Shown piece by piece: positions 15,408 through 23,794 of a DNA stretch of 64,000 nucleotides. The stretch is from Nocardia amikacinitolerans NBRC 108937. Lineage in GTDB: Bacteria; Actinomycetota; Actinomycetes; Mycobacteriales; Mycobacteriaceae. The stretch lies in the NCBI RefSeq assembly GCF_001612615.1, contig NZ_BDAU01000001.1, positions 62,001 through 126,000 on the forward strand, written 5' to 3'. The notes beneath the pieces were generated by a model. That model was not told the DNA's origin. It did no database searches and worked only from the letters and a program-made list of their open reading frames with translations. A program made the translations under genes and the position numbers. How positions within the stretch are numbered: position 1 is the first letter of the stretch; every line of letters begins with the position of its first letter.

Positions 15408-18400
15408 ATGGGCTTATCGGTGCGCAAAATCGTGTTCAACCCCCTGGTCTCCTCGGTCGCGGGCACGGCGGTCGACGTCGCACGATCCGGGGCGGGGCTC
15501 GCCTTCGACACGGGCATGAAAGCCGCCACCGTCCCGATCCGCGTCGCCGAGACCGGTGTGCGCGCCGCCGTCGCTGGCGCGGAGTTGATGCTCCCCGACG
15601 CCGCGGGCCACCTGCGCGACGATCTGGCCGACTTGGTCGACCCGCACACCGGCCGAACTCACCGCCGGATCGCGGTGACCGAGGACCGCGCGACCGTCGA
15701 GGTGCGCGGCCTGACCGACGCGGACAACCCGGCCATCACCAAGGCACTCGCCAAGCGACTCGACCGGCTGCGCGCGGTGCGCTGGTGGGAGGTCAACGCG
15801 GTCACCGGACGGGTGGTCGCGGCGCTGGCCAACGGCGCGGCGGATCTGCCCGCGCTGCTCGCCGAGGTGGAACGAACCGAGCGCGAGACCGCGGTCGCCG
15901 ACCGGGAGTGGAACCGCCGCGCCGAGTTCCCGTCGGATCGAGAACCCTTGCTGGTGGCCGGGATTCAGGTCGCCGGGGATCTGTTCGCGATGGCCGTCGC
16001 GACCACGAGCTGGCTGCTGCCGGTCAAGCCGCCGGTGCGCGTGCTGCGCTCGGTGGCCGCGTTCACCGACGCCCAGCCGCGGCTGCGGCGCGCGCTGGAA
16101 GATCGATTGGGCCGTCCGAGAACGGATCTGGTGCTCAGCACCGCGACGGCGATCGGCAACGCGGTCGGCAACACGCCCGCGGCGGGCATGGCGAATCTGT
16201 TCGTCGACACGGTGCAGCGGACCATGGTGCTGACCGAGGTCGTGGCACGGCGCGCTCAGTGGCGCGACTGGGAGTGCGAACTCACCAACCATGAGGCGCT
16301 GGCCGTCGACGAGCCGTTGCCGGAGCACTCCAGGCCCGTCGATCTGCCGCGCGGACCGGTGGAGCGGGTCGCCGACGAGGCCTCGGCGGGCGCGCTGCTC
16401 AGCGCGGCCGCGTTCGGCGCGTCCCGGCGCGGGGGCGCGGCGACGGAGGCGCTCGAGCTCGGCGCGCCCAAGGCCGCCCGCGCGACGCGGGAGGCCTTCG
16501 CCGCGGCTGTCTCGACGACCCTGTCGCGCGCGGGCGTGCTGACCCTGGAACCGGTCGTGTGGCGTCGATTGGATCGCCTCACCGCGGTGGTGGTGGACGG
16601 CGAATCCTTGCTCACCTCGCGCCGCCTGGTGCTCGCGGCCGAGGCCATCGACCCGCGCTGGCGGGACCCGCGCAGGCGTCGGCGGCGGAAGAGCGCCGAC
16701 CGGACGGACAGCTCGTCCGATACCGCGGGGCGAGTGTCGACCAACGGGTCGAGGCCCAGGCACGACGAACTCGATGAGCAGGTGAAGGCCGACGAGGAGC
16801 GGGCCGCGGCCCACGTGTGGAGCGCCGCACAGCGCCTGCTGCGGTCCGTGGACGGCTCGGACGACGAAGCGGGCCCTGGTGATGTGCACGGGTTGCGCTT
16901 GGTCCAGCCCAAGAGCGGAGCGCCGGATCGCGGCGTCACGGTGCGCCCGGTCTGGCGCGAGCTGCGCGACGGCGACCGGCCGGTCGGCCGGGTCCTGATC
17001 GGGCGCGAGCTGGACCGTCGCGCGCACGCCGTGCTCGGCGCCGCGCGCACCGCGGGCCTGCGGGTGACGCTGGTCGGCGGCGAGGACGTCGCGGAATTGC
17101 GCTCCCTCGCCGACGAATTCGTCTCCGCAGGGGTGTCGATGAGCAAGCTGGTGAACGGCGCGCAGCAGGACGGTCACGTCGTCGCGGTGCTGAGTCCGCG
17201 CGCGCACAAGGCGCTGGCCTGGGCTGACGTGGCGATCGGTGTCTGCGCGGGCGACTGCGAGTCGATGCGGCCGCCGTGGAGTGCCGACCTGATGTGCCGC
17301 GATCTGAGCCAGGCCCAGCGGGTGCTTGCCGCAGTGGTCCCGGCCAGGCAGGCCAGCGAGCGCGGCCGCGCGCTGGCGCTGTCGGCGTGCGCGCTCGGCG
17401 GACTGCTGTTGGCGACCGGTCCTGCGCGGCGCGGACGCAGCTCGCCGATGGTCACCGCGCACTTCGTCGGCCTGGTCAACGGTGCGTTCGCGGGGTGGCA
17501 GGCCGTGCGCGGCGAGCCGCGCACCACCCTGGCGCCGCTGCTGCCGTGGAACGCGCTCGAACCCGACGAGGTGCTCTCCCGGCTACCGGAGCCGCAGGCG
17601 CTGGACGCGCGGGTCAGCGAGGCATCGCGCACGCCCGCGCTGCTCGCGCCCTTCGCGTCGGTGATCTCGTTCGCCGGGCAGCTTCGCCGTGAGCTGGCCG
17701 ACCCGCTCACGCCCATCCTCGGTGTCGGCGCGGTCGCCACCGCCATCCTCGGCTCCCCCTCCGACGCCTTGCTGCTCTCCTCGGTGCTGACCGTGAACGC
17801 GTTGGTCTCCGCGCGGCAACGGCAGAAGGCGGAGAACGCGCTGCACCAGCTGATCGCCGAAGAAGAGGTGACCGCCCGGCTGCTGGATCGCGCCGTGGTC
17901 GGCGAGGGCGGCACCGAGCCGGACGCCGACGCCGACGAGCGGATCGTGCCCGCCCACCGGCTCGTCATCGGTGATGTCGTCGCGCTGCGGGCGGGCGACG
18001 TGGTGCCCGCCGACGCGCGCCTGCTCTGGGTGGACGACTTGGAGATGGACGAATCCGGATTGACCGGCGAATCGGTCACCGTCGAGAAGCAGCTGGCCGC
18101 GACGCCGGGCGCCGAGCTGGGTGACCGGGCGTGCATGGTGTTCGAGGGCAGCACGGTGGTGACCGGCGAGGCCTGCGCCGTCGTCGTCGCCGTCGGCGCC
18201 GACACGCAGGCCGGGCGCGCGACCGCGGGCGCGGTGCCGCCCGAAAAGGGCGGTGTCCAAGCGCAATTGCGGCGGCTGACCGAACGGGTGCTGCCGCTGA
18301 CCCTGGCGGGCGGCAGCGCTGTGACGGCGCTGGGCGGTCTGCGCGGACAGCCGCTGCGCGTCGCGATCGCCGACGGCGTCGGCGTGGCCGTCGCCGCGGT

Positions 18401-20129
18401 GCCGGAAGGGCTGCCGCTGGTCGCCACCGTCGCGCAGCTGGCCGCCGCACGCAGGCTGTCCCGGTACGGCGTGCTGGTGCGGGCCAGCCGCACCGTCGAG
18501 GCGCTCGGCCGCGTCGACACGCTGTGCTTCGACAAGACCGGGACGCTCACTGAAGGCCGATTGCGGCTGACCACCCTCGCCGACCTGGATCAGCAGTGGT
18601 CGCACGACGCCGAGGTCTACAACGCGCGTCGACTGCTGCGCGCCGCCGCGCGAGCCTGCCCCGACCCGGAAGACGGTCCGGTGCTGCACGCCACCGATCG
18701 CGCGGTCCTCGATGCCGCCGACGTACTCGGCGACGACGACCAGTGGGACCCGATCGAGGAGATACCGTTCGAGTCCAATCGCGGCTACGCCGCCGCGCTC
18801 GGGCACACCACCCGCAGGCTGCGCCTCGTGGTCAAGGGCGCCCCCGAGGTGGTGCTGCCTCGGTGCACGAGGGTGCGCACGGGCGATCAGGACAAGCAGA
18901 ACCTCACCGACGACCATCGGGAGCGCGCCCACGCGGTGGTGCGTGATCTGGCCGAACAGGGCCTGCGGGTGCTGGTGGTGGCCCGCCGCGACCTGGCCGA
19001 GAAGCCGGCGGACGTCGAGGAGGCGGTCGGTGAGCTCACCCTGCTCGGCTTCCTCGGGTTGGCCGACACGCCGCGCCCGCAGACGCTTCCGCTCGTGAAG
19101 GCGTTGCGCGAGAACGGCATCGGCATCCGCATGATCACCGGCGATCACCCGGTGACCGCGGCGGCCGTCGCGCGCCAGCTCGGCATCGACGCGGAGTCGG
19201 TGACCACCGGCGCCGATCTGGACCGCCTCGACGAGACCGAACAGACGAAGCTGATCGAGCAGACCACGGTGTTCGCCAGGGTCGCCCCCGAGCAGAAGGT
19301 GCGCATCGTCGCCGCGCTGCGCCGCGCGGGGCATGTCGTCGGCATGACCGGCGACGGCAGCAACGACGCGGCCGCGATCCGCAGCGCCGACGTCGGAATC
19401 GGTTTGGCCGCACACGGTTCCGCCGCCGCCCGCAACGCCGCCGACCTGGTGCTCACCGAACCCGACCCGACCGCGCTGCTGCACGCGCTCGTGGAAGGAC
19501 GCGGCATGTGGCAGCGGATCAACGACGCCGTCGGCGTGCTGGTCGGCGGCAACGCGGGCGAGGTCGCGTTCACGTTGTACGGCACCGCCGTCAGCGGACA
19601 CGCACCGCTCGGCACCCGCCAGTTCCTGCTGGTGAACATGCTCACCGACATGTTCCCCGCGCTGGCGCTCGCGCTCTCCCCCGGCCGTGCGGAGGAGGAC
19701 GCCACCGATCCCGAAGAGCGCGCCAGGCAATTGTCCGAGATCCCGCCCGCGCGACTCGGGCCGGAGCTGGCGCACACGATCGCGGTCCGCGGCATCACCA
19801 CCGCGGCGGGCGCGGCGACCGCCTGGACCATCGGCCGCTACACCGGGTCGCACCGGCGGGCCGCCACCATCGGTCTTGTCGCGCTGATCGGCACCCAGCT
19901 CGGGCAGACACTGGTCTCCGGACACCGCAGCCCGATGGTCTGGGTGACCACCGCGGCCAGCGGCGTGGTGCTCGGCGCCGTGGTCATGACGCCGGGAGTC
20001 TGCGGCTACTTCGGCTGCACCCCGCTCGGTCCGTTCGGCTGGACCATCGCGGCGACGACCGCCGCCGCGGCCACCGCGGGCTCGGTGGTGCTCCCCCGCT
20101 TCCTGCCGTCACCGGCGGCGACGGACTGA
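15408..20129 (+). CDS. ctpI: Giant cation-translocating P-type ATPase, CtpI-like
   Basis: This is a 1573-residue P-type ATPase. It has TGES in the actuator domain, the phosphorylated Asp in DKTGTLTEG, KGAPEVVLP in the nucleotide domain and the hinge TGDGSNDAAAI. The core occupies roughly the last 850 residues and looks PMA/SERCA-like (EGLPLV in the membrane). The first 700 residues are a long extension found in mycobacterial CtpI (about 1600 residues in M. tuberculosis), including repeated alpha/beta segments and a linker. The transported ion is unknown. It is a single gene followed by a strong bidirectional terminator. Confidence 0.9.
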   Translation: MGLSVRKIVFNPLVSSVAGTAVDVARSGAGLAFDTGMKAATVPIRVAETGVRAAVAGAELMLPDAAGHLRDDLADLVDPHTGRTHRRIAVTEDRATVEVRGLTDADNPAITKALAKRLDRLRAVRWWEVNAVTGRVVAALANGAADLPALLAEVERTERETAVADREWNRRAEFPSDREPLLVAGIQVAGDLFAMAVATTSWLLPVKPPVRVLRSVAAFTDAQPRLRRALEDRLGRPRTDLVLSTATAIGNAVGNTPAAGMANLFVDTVQRTMVLTEVVARRAQWRDWECELTNHEALAVDEPLPEHSRPVDLPRGPVERVADEASAGALLSAAAFGASRRGGAATEALELGAPKAARATREAFAAAVSTTLSRAGVLTLEPVVWRRLDRLTAVVVDGESLLTSRRLVLAAEAIDPRWRDPRRRRRRKSADRTDSSSDTAGRVSTNGSRPRHDELDEQVKADEERAAAHVWSAAQRLLRSVDGSDDEAGPGDVHGLRLVQPKSGAPDRGVTVRPVWRELRDGDRPVGRVLIGRELDRRAHAVLGAARTAGLRVTLVGGEDVAELRSLADEFVSAGVSMSKLVNGAQQDGHVVAVLSPRAHKALAWADVAIGVCAGDCESMRPPWSADLMCRDLSQAQRVLAAVVPARQASERGRALALSACALGGLLLATGPARRGRSSPMVTAHFVGLVNGAFAGWQAVRGEPRTTLAPLLPWNALEPDEVLSRLPEPQALDARVSEASRTPALLAPFASVISFAGQLRRELADPLTPILGVGAVATAILGSPSDALLLSSVLTVNALVSARQRQKAENALHQLIAEEEVTARLLDRAVVGEGGTEPDADADERIVPAHRLVIGDVVALRAGDVVPADARLLWVDDLEMDESGLTGESVTVEKQLAATPGAELGDRACMVFEGSTVVTGEACAVVVAVGADTQAGRATAGAVPPEKGGVQAQLRRLTERVLPLTLAGGSAVTALGGLRGQPLRVAIADGVGVAVAAVPEGLPLVATVAQLAAARRLSRYGVLVRASRTVEALGRVDTLCFDKTGTLTEGRLRLTTLADLDQQWSHDAEVYNARRLLRAAARACPDPEDGPVLHATDRAVLDAADVLGDDDQWDPIEEIPFESNRGYAAALGHTTRRLRLVVKGAPEVVLPRCTRVRTGDQDKQNLTDDHRERAHAVVRDLAEQGLRVLVVARRDLAEKPADVEEAVGELTLLGFLGLADTPRPQTLPLVKALRENGIGIRMITGDHPVTAAAVARQLGIDAESVTTGADLDRLDETEQTKLIEQTTVFARVAPEQKVRIVAALRRAGHVVGMTGDGSNDAAAIRSADVGIGLAAHGSAAARNAADLVLTEPDPTALLHALVEGRGMWQRINDAVGVLVGGNAGEVAFTLYGTAVSGHAPLGTRQFLLVNMLTDMFPALALALSPGRAEEDATDPEERARQLSEIPPARLGPELAHTIAVRGITTAAGAATAWTIGRYTGSHRRAATIGLVALIGTQLGQTLVSGHRSPMVWVTTAASGVVLGAVVMTPGVCGYFGCTPLGPFGWTIAATTAAAATAGSVVLPRFLPSPAATD

Positions 20130-20144
20130 CTCCAGACGCGAGAA

Positions 20145-20174
20145 GATCGGCGCGGCACAGCTGCCGCGCCGATC
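20145..20174. terminator. Bidirectional terminator hairpin
   Basis: A perfect 13-bp stem (20145-20157 with 20162-20174) encloses a CAGC loop. It lies between the convergent ctpI and DUF5709 genes. Confidence 0.8.
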
Positions 20175-20190
20175 GCTCGGTCGTTTCCGG

Positions 20191-20463
20191 TCAGGACTCC
20201 TCGGGCCCCGTGGTGAGCGGGGGCTGGTCCGGAACGACGTCCGGTTCCTCGGCGTCGAGACGCTCGCCGATCGACTCACCTTGGCGCTGCTCGGCGGGCG
20301 ATTGGGCGTAGCGTTCGGCGCCGGACCACGCGTCGGGCGGGTCCATCGCCTGCTCGAGCGGGTCGGCGCCGAGTTCGTCCTCGTCTAGCTGTTCGGTGGT
20401 GGACGGAATCTGATCGGTCCACGTCGTGTCGTCCAGCGGCTCCTCGCCTGTCGGTTCGGTCAT
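20191..20463 (-). CDS. DUF5709 family protein
   Basis: This small acidic protein has 90 residues. Its middle matches the DUF5709 pattern: DPLEQAMDPPDAWSGAERYA, followed by a Gly/Glu-rich motif ESIGERLDAEEPD. Such proteins are common in Actinobacteria and have no assigned role. It follows the next gene (start 20900) by 38 bp on the same strand, so both probably use the sigma-F-type promoter at 20950-20975. Confidence 0.75.
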   Translation of the reverse strand: MTEPTGEEPLDDTTWTDQIPSTTEQLDEDELGADPLEQAMDPPDAWSGAERYAQSPAEQRQGESIGERLDAEEPDVVPDQPPLTTGPEES

Positions 20464-20501
20464 GCTCGCAGGGTTGCCGCTGCCGAGCCGCCGAAACGGG
20501 C

Positions 20502-20900
20502 TCAGCGGTCCTCGCGGCGCGGCCGCTCCAGCCGGTTGAAATTGCTCGGTGAGCCGTCGGCCCGTTGCTCCTGGTAGAGGAAACGCAGCCGCCGGTCGTC
20601 GAAGGTCTCGAACCACTCGTCCCAGCCGACCTGGCGCAGCACCGCCCCGCCGTAGCCGGGGAAGTCGAAGCGCAGCACGCCGAGGCGGCCGTTGTACTCG
20701 CTGCCCGGCATGGTGGCGGGTCGAGCACCGCGCTCCTCGGCCCACCGCCTGATCACCTCGTGATTGCGCGTGATCAGGGTGCGGCCCGCTCGGTCCGGCC
20801 GCTGCGTCGGCGACGTGATCTCCTGTGCCTGCTGCAGCGACCTCGAATGCCCCGGTCCGGTGTACGGAGTCCGGGTGGCGGGTCGTCGTTGATCGTCCAT
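20502..20900 (-). CDS. Conserved hypothetical stress-associated protein
   Basis: This 132-residue protein has a disordered N-terminal third and a compact C-terminal domain: NHEVIRRWAEERGARP, LRFDFPGYGG, GWDEWFETFDDRRLRFLYQE, then DGSPSNFNRL. This domain occurs widely in bacteria and I know no function for it. The ATG at 20900 has GGAG 6 nt ahead. A promoter with GTTT-N16-GGGTAT lies about 50 bp upstream, placing it in the sigma-F regulon with DUF5709. Confidence 0.7.
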   Translation of the reverse strand: MDDQRRPATRTPYTGPGHSRSLQQAQEITSPTQRPDRAGRTLITRNHEVIRRWAEERGARPATMPGSEYNGRLGVLRFDFPGYGGAVLRQVGWDEWFETFDDRRLRFLYQEQRADGSPSNFNRLERPRREDR

Positions 20901-20949
20901 GACGACTCCCTCTGCGCCCTCGTATCTCTTTGTCCGGTTGCTCCACCAC

Positions 20950-20975
20950 ATACCCGAACCGGGTCGTCGGCAAAC
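20950..20975 (-). promoter_or_regulatory. Sigma-F/B-type promoter
   Basis: On the minus strand: GTTT (20972-20975), 16-nt spacer, GGGTAT (20950-20955). This matches the SigF/SigB consensus of Actinobacteria and drives the 20502-20900 / DUF5709 pair. Confidence 0.7.
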
Positions 20976-20999
20976 GAGAGTGAGGCGTACGCCGCATCC

Positions 21000-21024
21000 G
21001 ATTCGTCCCGTGCTGGGTGGGTAT
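21000..21024 (+). promoter_or_regulatory. Sigma-F/B-type promoter
   Basis: GATT (21000-21003), 15-nt spacer, GGGTAT (21019-21024). It lies about 70 bp before the proline-rich gene at 21096. Confidence 0.6.
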
Positions 21025-21095
21025 CCGGCTCGGTGACCGGCCCGCCTCCGCCGCGCGATGCTCGGCGCCGCGGGTCACCACCGAGGAGATGTCGC

Positions 21096-21494
21096 ATGGA
21101 CGACCACACGCCACAGCCGATACCCGATCCCATCCCGCCGAACCCGCAGCCCGACCCGGTGCCGACGCCACCCGAGCCGGAACCGATTCCGAATCCGGAT
21201 CCCGCGCCGCATCCGTTCCCGCCGCCGTTCCCGCCCGATCCGGGACCCTCGCCGCTGCCGCCGGAACCCGATCCGAGCCCGTCGCACCCGTTCCCGCCCG
21301 AACCGGAGCGGCCGACGCCGCCGGTGCCAGGCCCGGACCCGCGCGAACCCGGTACTCCGCCGTTGCCTGGCCCAGGTCGTCCGACGCCAGGACCCGAACC
21401 GACGCCCGGTCGTCCGACACCGTGCCCCGAGCCCACACCCGGTCGTCCGACACCGGGACCGGATCCCGCGCCTCCACCGCCGAATCCGGTGTGA
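21096..21494 (+). CDS. Proline-rich repeat protein, 50% Pro
   Basis: This 132-residue protein contains 66 prolines, mostly in PxP, PEP, PDP and PNP units. The last third has three copies of an 11-residue unit close to GRPTPGPEPTP, encoded by 33-nt repeats. There is no signal peptide or membrane anchor after MDDHTPQPIPD, so it is predicted cytosolic and extended (polyproline II). It should also depend strongly on EF-P. GAGGAG lies 7 nt before the ATG, and a sigma-F-type promoter precedes it. The composition is real coding bias, although high GC can create chance Pro-rich frames. Function unknown. Confidence 0.6.
   Translation: MDDHTPQPIPDPIPPNPQPDPVPTPPEPEPIPNPDPAPHPFPPPFPPDPGPSPLPPEPDPSPSHPFPPEPERPTPPVPGPDPREPGTPPLPGPGRPTPGPEPTPGRPTPCPEPTPGRPTPGPDPAPPPPNPV
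21375..21473 (+). repeat. Three 33-nt tandem repeats in the proline-rich gene
   Basis: The element GGTCGTCCGAC recurs at 21375, 21408 and 21441, a period of exactly 33 nt. Each unit encodes an 11-residue Pro-rich block. The length matches CRISPR-like periods by chance only; there are no unique spacers. Confidence 0.75.
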
Positions 21495-21618
21495 GCCCCG
21501 CGGGCGCTGCGTCAGCAGCCGGTCGTTGGGGGCGCTTCGTGAGTGCGTCCCGGGAGCGCCTTGCCGATCGCTCGGTCCGGCGCCGAGTCGATGAGCTGCG
21601 GACGTCGTGCTTATGAGC

Positions 21619-21662
21619 CATCGGCGCCGTGCACCTAGGAGCGGCCGGCCGCGGCGCCGATG
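21619..21662. terminator. Long inverted repeat between convergent genes
   Basis: Arms of 11 bp (21619-21629 and 21652-21662, CATCGGCGCCG and its complement) flank a 22-nt loop that itself contains the palindrome GCGGCCGGCCGC. It separates the proline-rich gene from the convergent sigma factor gene and probably terminates transcription. Confidence 0.5.
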
Positions 21663-21682
21663 AGCGGCGGGCGCCGCGCGAC

Positions 21683-22468
21683 TCAGTCGCGCAGCGCTTC
21701 CTCGCGCAACCAGCGCAGCGTCTTGGCCAGGATCCGGGAAACGTGCATCTGGGAGACGCCGAGGACATCGGCGATCTGCGTCTGGGTCTTGCCCTCGAAG
21801 AAGCGCATGACGAGCACCTGCCGCTCGCGATCGGGCAGGTCGGAGATGAGCGGTTTGACCGCCATGAAGTCCTCCACGAGGTGGTAGGACGGTTCGTCGG
21901 CGCCGAGGCTTTCCAACAGGGGAAGCGGCGCGCTGTCGATGTCGTCGCCTGCGACGGCGTCGATGGACGACGATTGGTAGGCATTGCCCGCGATCAGGGC
22001 CTGGGTGACCTCGACCAGATCGACGTCGAGTTCGTCGGCGATTTCCCTGGCGCGCGGCATCCTGCCGAGCCGTTGCGAGAGCGCCTCGACCGTCGCGCCG
22101 ATGCTGAGCTGAATCTCCTTGGTGCGCCGCGGCACCCGCACGGCCCAGGTGTTGTCCCGGAAGTGCCTGCGGACCTCGCCCATGATGGTCGGCACCGCGA
22201 ACGCCAGGAACGACGAGCCGCGGCTGACGTCGAACCGGTCGGCGGCCTGCACCAAGCCGAGGCGCGCGACCTGCAACAGGTCGTCGAAGATCTCACCGCG
22301 CCCGGAGAACTTGCGCGCGATGTGCTCGGCCAGCGGCAGGCACCGCCCGATCAGCTCTTCGCGGAGGGCTGCGCGGCGCGGGTCGTCGGGGCCGAGGGCG
22401 GCGATCTTCTCGAAGAGCGGCTCGATGTTGTCGTAGCTGTCGCCCGCCGATTTCGATTCACCCGCCAT
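21683..22468 (-). CDS. sigF: RNA polymerase sigma factor, SigF/SigB family
   Basis: This 261-residue group-3 sigma factor is the usual length of mycobacterial SigF. Region 2 includes FDDLLQVARLGLVQAADRFD and FLAFAVPTIMGEVRRHFRD. Region 3 is VEALSQRLGRMPRAREIADEL. Region 4 holds the HTH TQTQIADVLGVSQMHVSRIL. It directs transcription of general-stress genes from GTTT-N15-GGGTA promoters. ATG 22468 (MAGESKS) is chosen because GAGGGGG lies ahead. It overlaps the upstream anti-sigma gene by 11 bp, so the pair is coupled. A promoter of its own class lies upstream of the operon, which implies autoregulation. Confidence 0.9.
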   Translation of the reverse strand: MAGESKSAGDSYDNIEPLFEKIAALGPDDPRRAALREELIGRCLPLAEHIARKFSGRGEIFDDLLQVARLGLVQAADRFDVSRGSSFLAFAVPTIMGEVRRHFRDNTWAVRVPRRTKEIQLSIGATVEALSQRLGRMPRAREIADELDVDLVEVTQALIAGNAYQSSSIDAVAGDDIDSAPLPLLESLGADEPSYHLVEDFMAVKPLISDLPDRERQVLVMRFFEGKTQTQIADVLGVSQMHVSRILAKTLRWLREEALRD

Positions 22469-22889
22469 CGGCGCCCCCTCGCACCCAGGTGAAGTCGACA
22501 ACCGTCGGATAACCCGACAGCGCTCCGTCGTAGGGCTCCTGCTGCGCCGCGATCGATTCGGTGAGGGTGCGCACGATGTGCCATCCGAAACCGGCCTGTT
22601 CCACTACCGATTCGGTCGTGGCCACCGAGGAGACGTGCACGAACATGCGGTTCTCGTCGTAGGTGAAAGCGCAGTCGATGTTCGAGCCAGGCACCGCGTC
22701 CAGGATCAGCGCGGTGGCGACCTCGTCCAGCGCGAGGCGGATGTCGGTCACTTCATCGATGGCGAAATCCGCGATGAGGGCTACGGTTTCGGCGAGCGCG
22801 CGGAGCATCGTCAGCTGCTCGAGGCGCGCGGGCACGCGCACCCCGATGGTCGTCGTTTCCGTAGAGGACTGAGAGGTCCACTCCCCCAT
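22458..22889 (-). CDS. Anti-sigma factor, RsbW/UsfX-like ATPase fold
   Basis: This 143-residue protein of the GHKL ATPase fold should bind and hold the SigF-type factor encoded directly downstream. G1-box residues appear in EQAGFGWHIVRTL. In the N-box the sequence is LALDEVATALI, where the Mg-ATP-coordinating Asn of RsbW/SpoIIAB is replaced by Ala. From memory, M. tuberculosis UsfX also lacks this Asn. Kinase activity on an anti-anti-sigma factor is therefore doubtful. It is first in the operon, about 100 nt after a sigma-F-type promoter. Confidence 0.85.
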   Translation of the reverse strand: MGEWTSQSSTETTTIGVRVPARLEQLTMLRALAETVALIADFAIDEVTDIRLALDEVATALILDAVPGSNIDCAFTYDENRMFVHVSSVATTESVVEQAGFGWHIVRTLTESIAAQQEPYDGALSGYPTVVDFTWVRGGADGG

Positions 22890-22993
22890 AACCCATCACC
22901 ACCTTGTTTCGCGCGGCCGATCCGTCAGGCTACCGCGCAACAATCACCAAGCACCTCGAGGTCAGGCGACCGCGGCGTCCCTCATCGTTGCGC

Positions 22994-23018
22994 TTACCCG
23001 TCGGACACGAACTGAAAC
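22994..23018 (-). promoter_or_regulatory. Sigma-F-type promoter of the anti-sigma/sigF operon
   Basis: On the minus strand: GTTT (23015-23018), 15-nt spacer, GGGTAA (22994-22999). This is consistent with positive autoregulation of the sigma factor. Confidence 0.75.
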
Positions 23019-23048
23019 GTCGGCAATCAGCCGACGCGGGTACCCACC

Positions 23049-23729
23049 CTACCGCCGCACCCTTTCGTGGGCGGTCAGCAACAGGTGATCGAATTCCGTG
23101 CGCAGCCCGACGGCGACCCGCGTCGTGGCGCGCATGTCGGCGATCAGCTGGGCGGCGAGCGCGCGCAATTTCACGTTGGTTTCCTGGGAACGCCAGCTCA
23201 GCACGCGGAAAGCCTGTTCCGCGCTGATGCCGTACACCAGCATCAGCGCGCCCTTGGCCTGTTCGATGACCGCGCGCGCCTCGTACAACTCCGGCAGCGT
23301 GTCGTCCAGCGTCTCCTGCCGGTGCTCCTCGAGCGTCTCGGTGACGTCGATGTAGTAGCCGGCGGTGCCGACGACCTCGTCCGCCTCGTCGGTCATCCGG
23401 TCGGCCACCACGATCATGTGGTGCACCGTGCCCCTGGTGTCGATGATCCGGTGCCTGCTGGAGAACGGCTCCCCGGTCTCGATGGAGTTGGCCAATGCCG
23501 TGGCGACCTGCTCACGGTCGTCGGGATGCTTGTGCGAGAGCAACAGTTTCGTCGTGGGCCGCACCGTCCCCGGCGAGTACCCGTGCATCAACGCCACCTC
23601 GTCCGACCACTCCCACCGCTGGTCCGCGAACCAGAAACGGAAACTGCCGACATTCTGCGGCGTTCCCATACCGATCACCCGGTTCAGCACGAACGCGTCC
23701 TCGGGTGGAACCGACCCACTCTCCGTCAC
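23049..23729 (-). CDS. PAS-ANTAR sensory RNA-binding protein
   Basis: This 226-residue protein has an N-terminal PAS domain (about 20-130; WFADQRWEWSDEVALMHGYSPG, GTAGYYIDVTE) and a C-terminal ANTAR domain (about 150-205; EARAVIEQAKGALMLVYGISAEQAF, then VLSWRSQETNVKLRALA). ANTAR proteins bind paired hairpins in nascent RNA and prevent termination; the PAS part senses a small molecule or redox state. GTG 23729 is the likely start. It sits between the sigma-F operon and the STAS gene on the same strand, so it is probably part of the stress signalling set. Its RNA targets are unknown. Confidence 0.88.
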   Translation of the reverse strand: MTESGSVPPEDAFVLNRVIGMGTPQNVGSFRFWFADQRWEWSDEVALMHGYSPGTVRPTTKLLLSHKHPDDREQVATALANSIETGEPFSSRHRIIDTRGTVHHMIVVADRMTDEADEVVGTAGYYIDVTETLEEHRQETLDDTLPELYEARAVIEQAKGALMLVYGISAEQAFRVLSWRSQETNVKLRALAAQLIADMRATTRVAVGLRTEFDHLLLTAHERVRR

Positions 23730-23794
23730 ACGGCAAGTATCCGTCCTCGCCGGGTGAGCGGCGAGCAGATCGATGTGGTCGAGGACTATCGGCC

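Noticed and set aside
17583..19925. 780-codon minus-strand frame inside ctpI
   Set aside because: It is the antisense of a clear P-type ATPase and has a low-complexity His/Gln/Arg composition typical of shadow frames.
21375..21473. Regular 33-nt spacing suggesting a CRISPR array
   Set aside because: The units are contiguous coding repeats without unique spacers, and no cas genes are nearby.
20464..21984. Minus-strand extension of the DUF5709 frame over the proline-rich gene
   Set aside because: Composition is repetitive (Arg/Ala/Asp/Ser) and mirrors the Pro codons of the opposite strand. A good internal start exists at 20463.
23746..23765. Hairpin CTCGCCG-N6-CGGCGAG between STAS and ANTAR genes
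   Set aside because: It is short and lacks a T-tract. It may be a weak terminator or part of normal GC-rich symmetry, so I do not annotate it.
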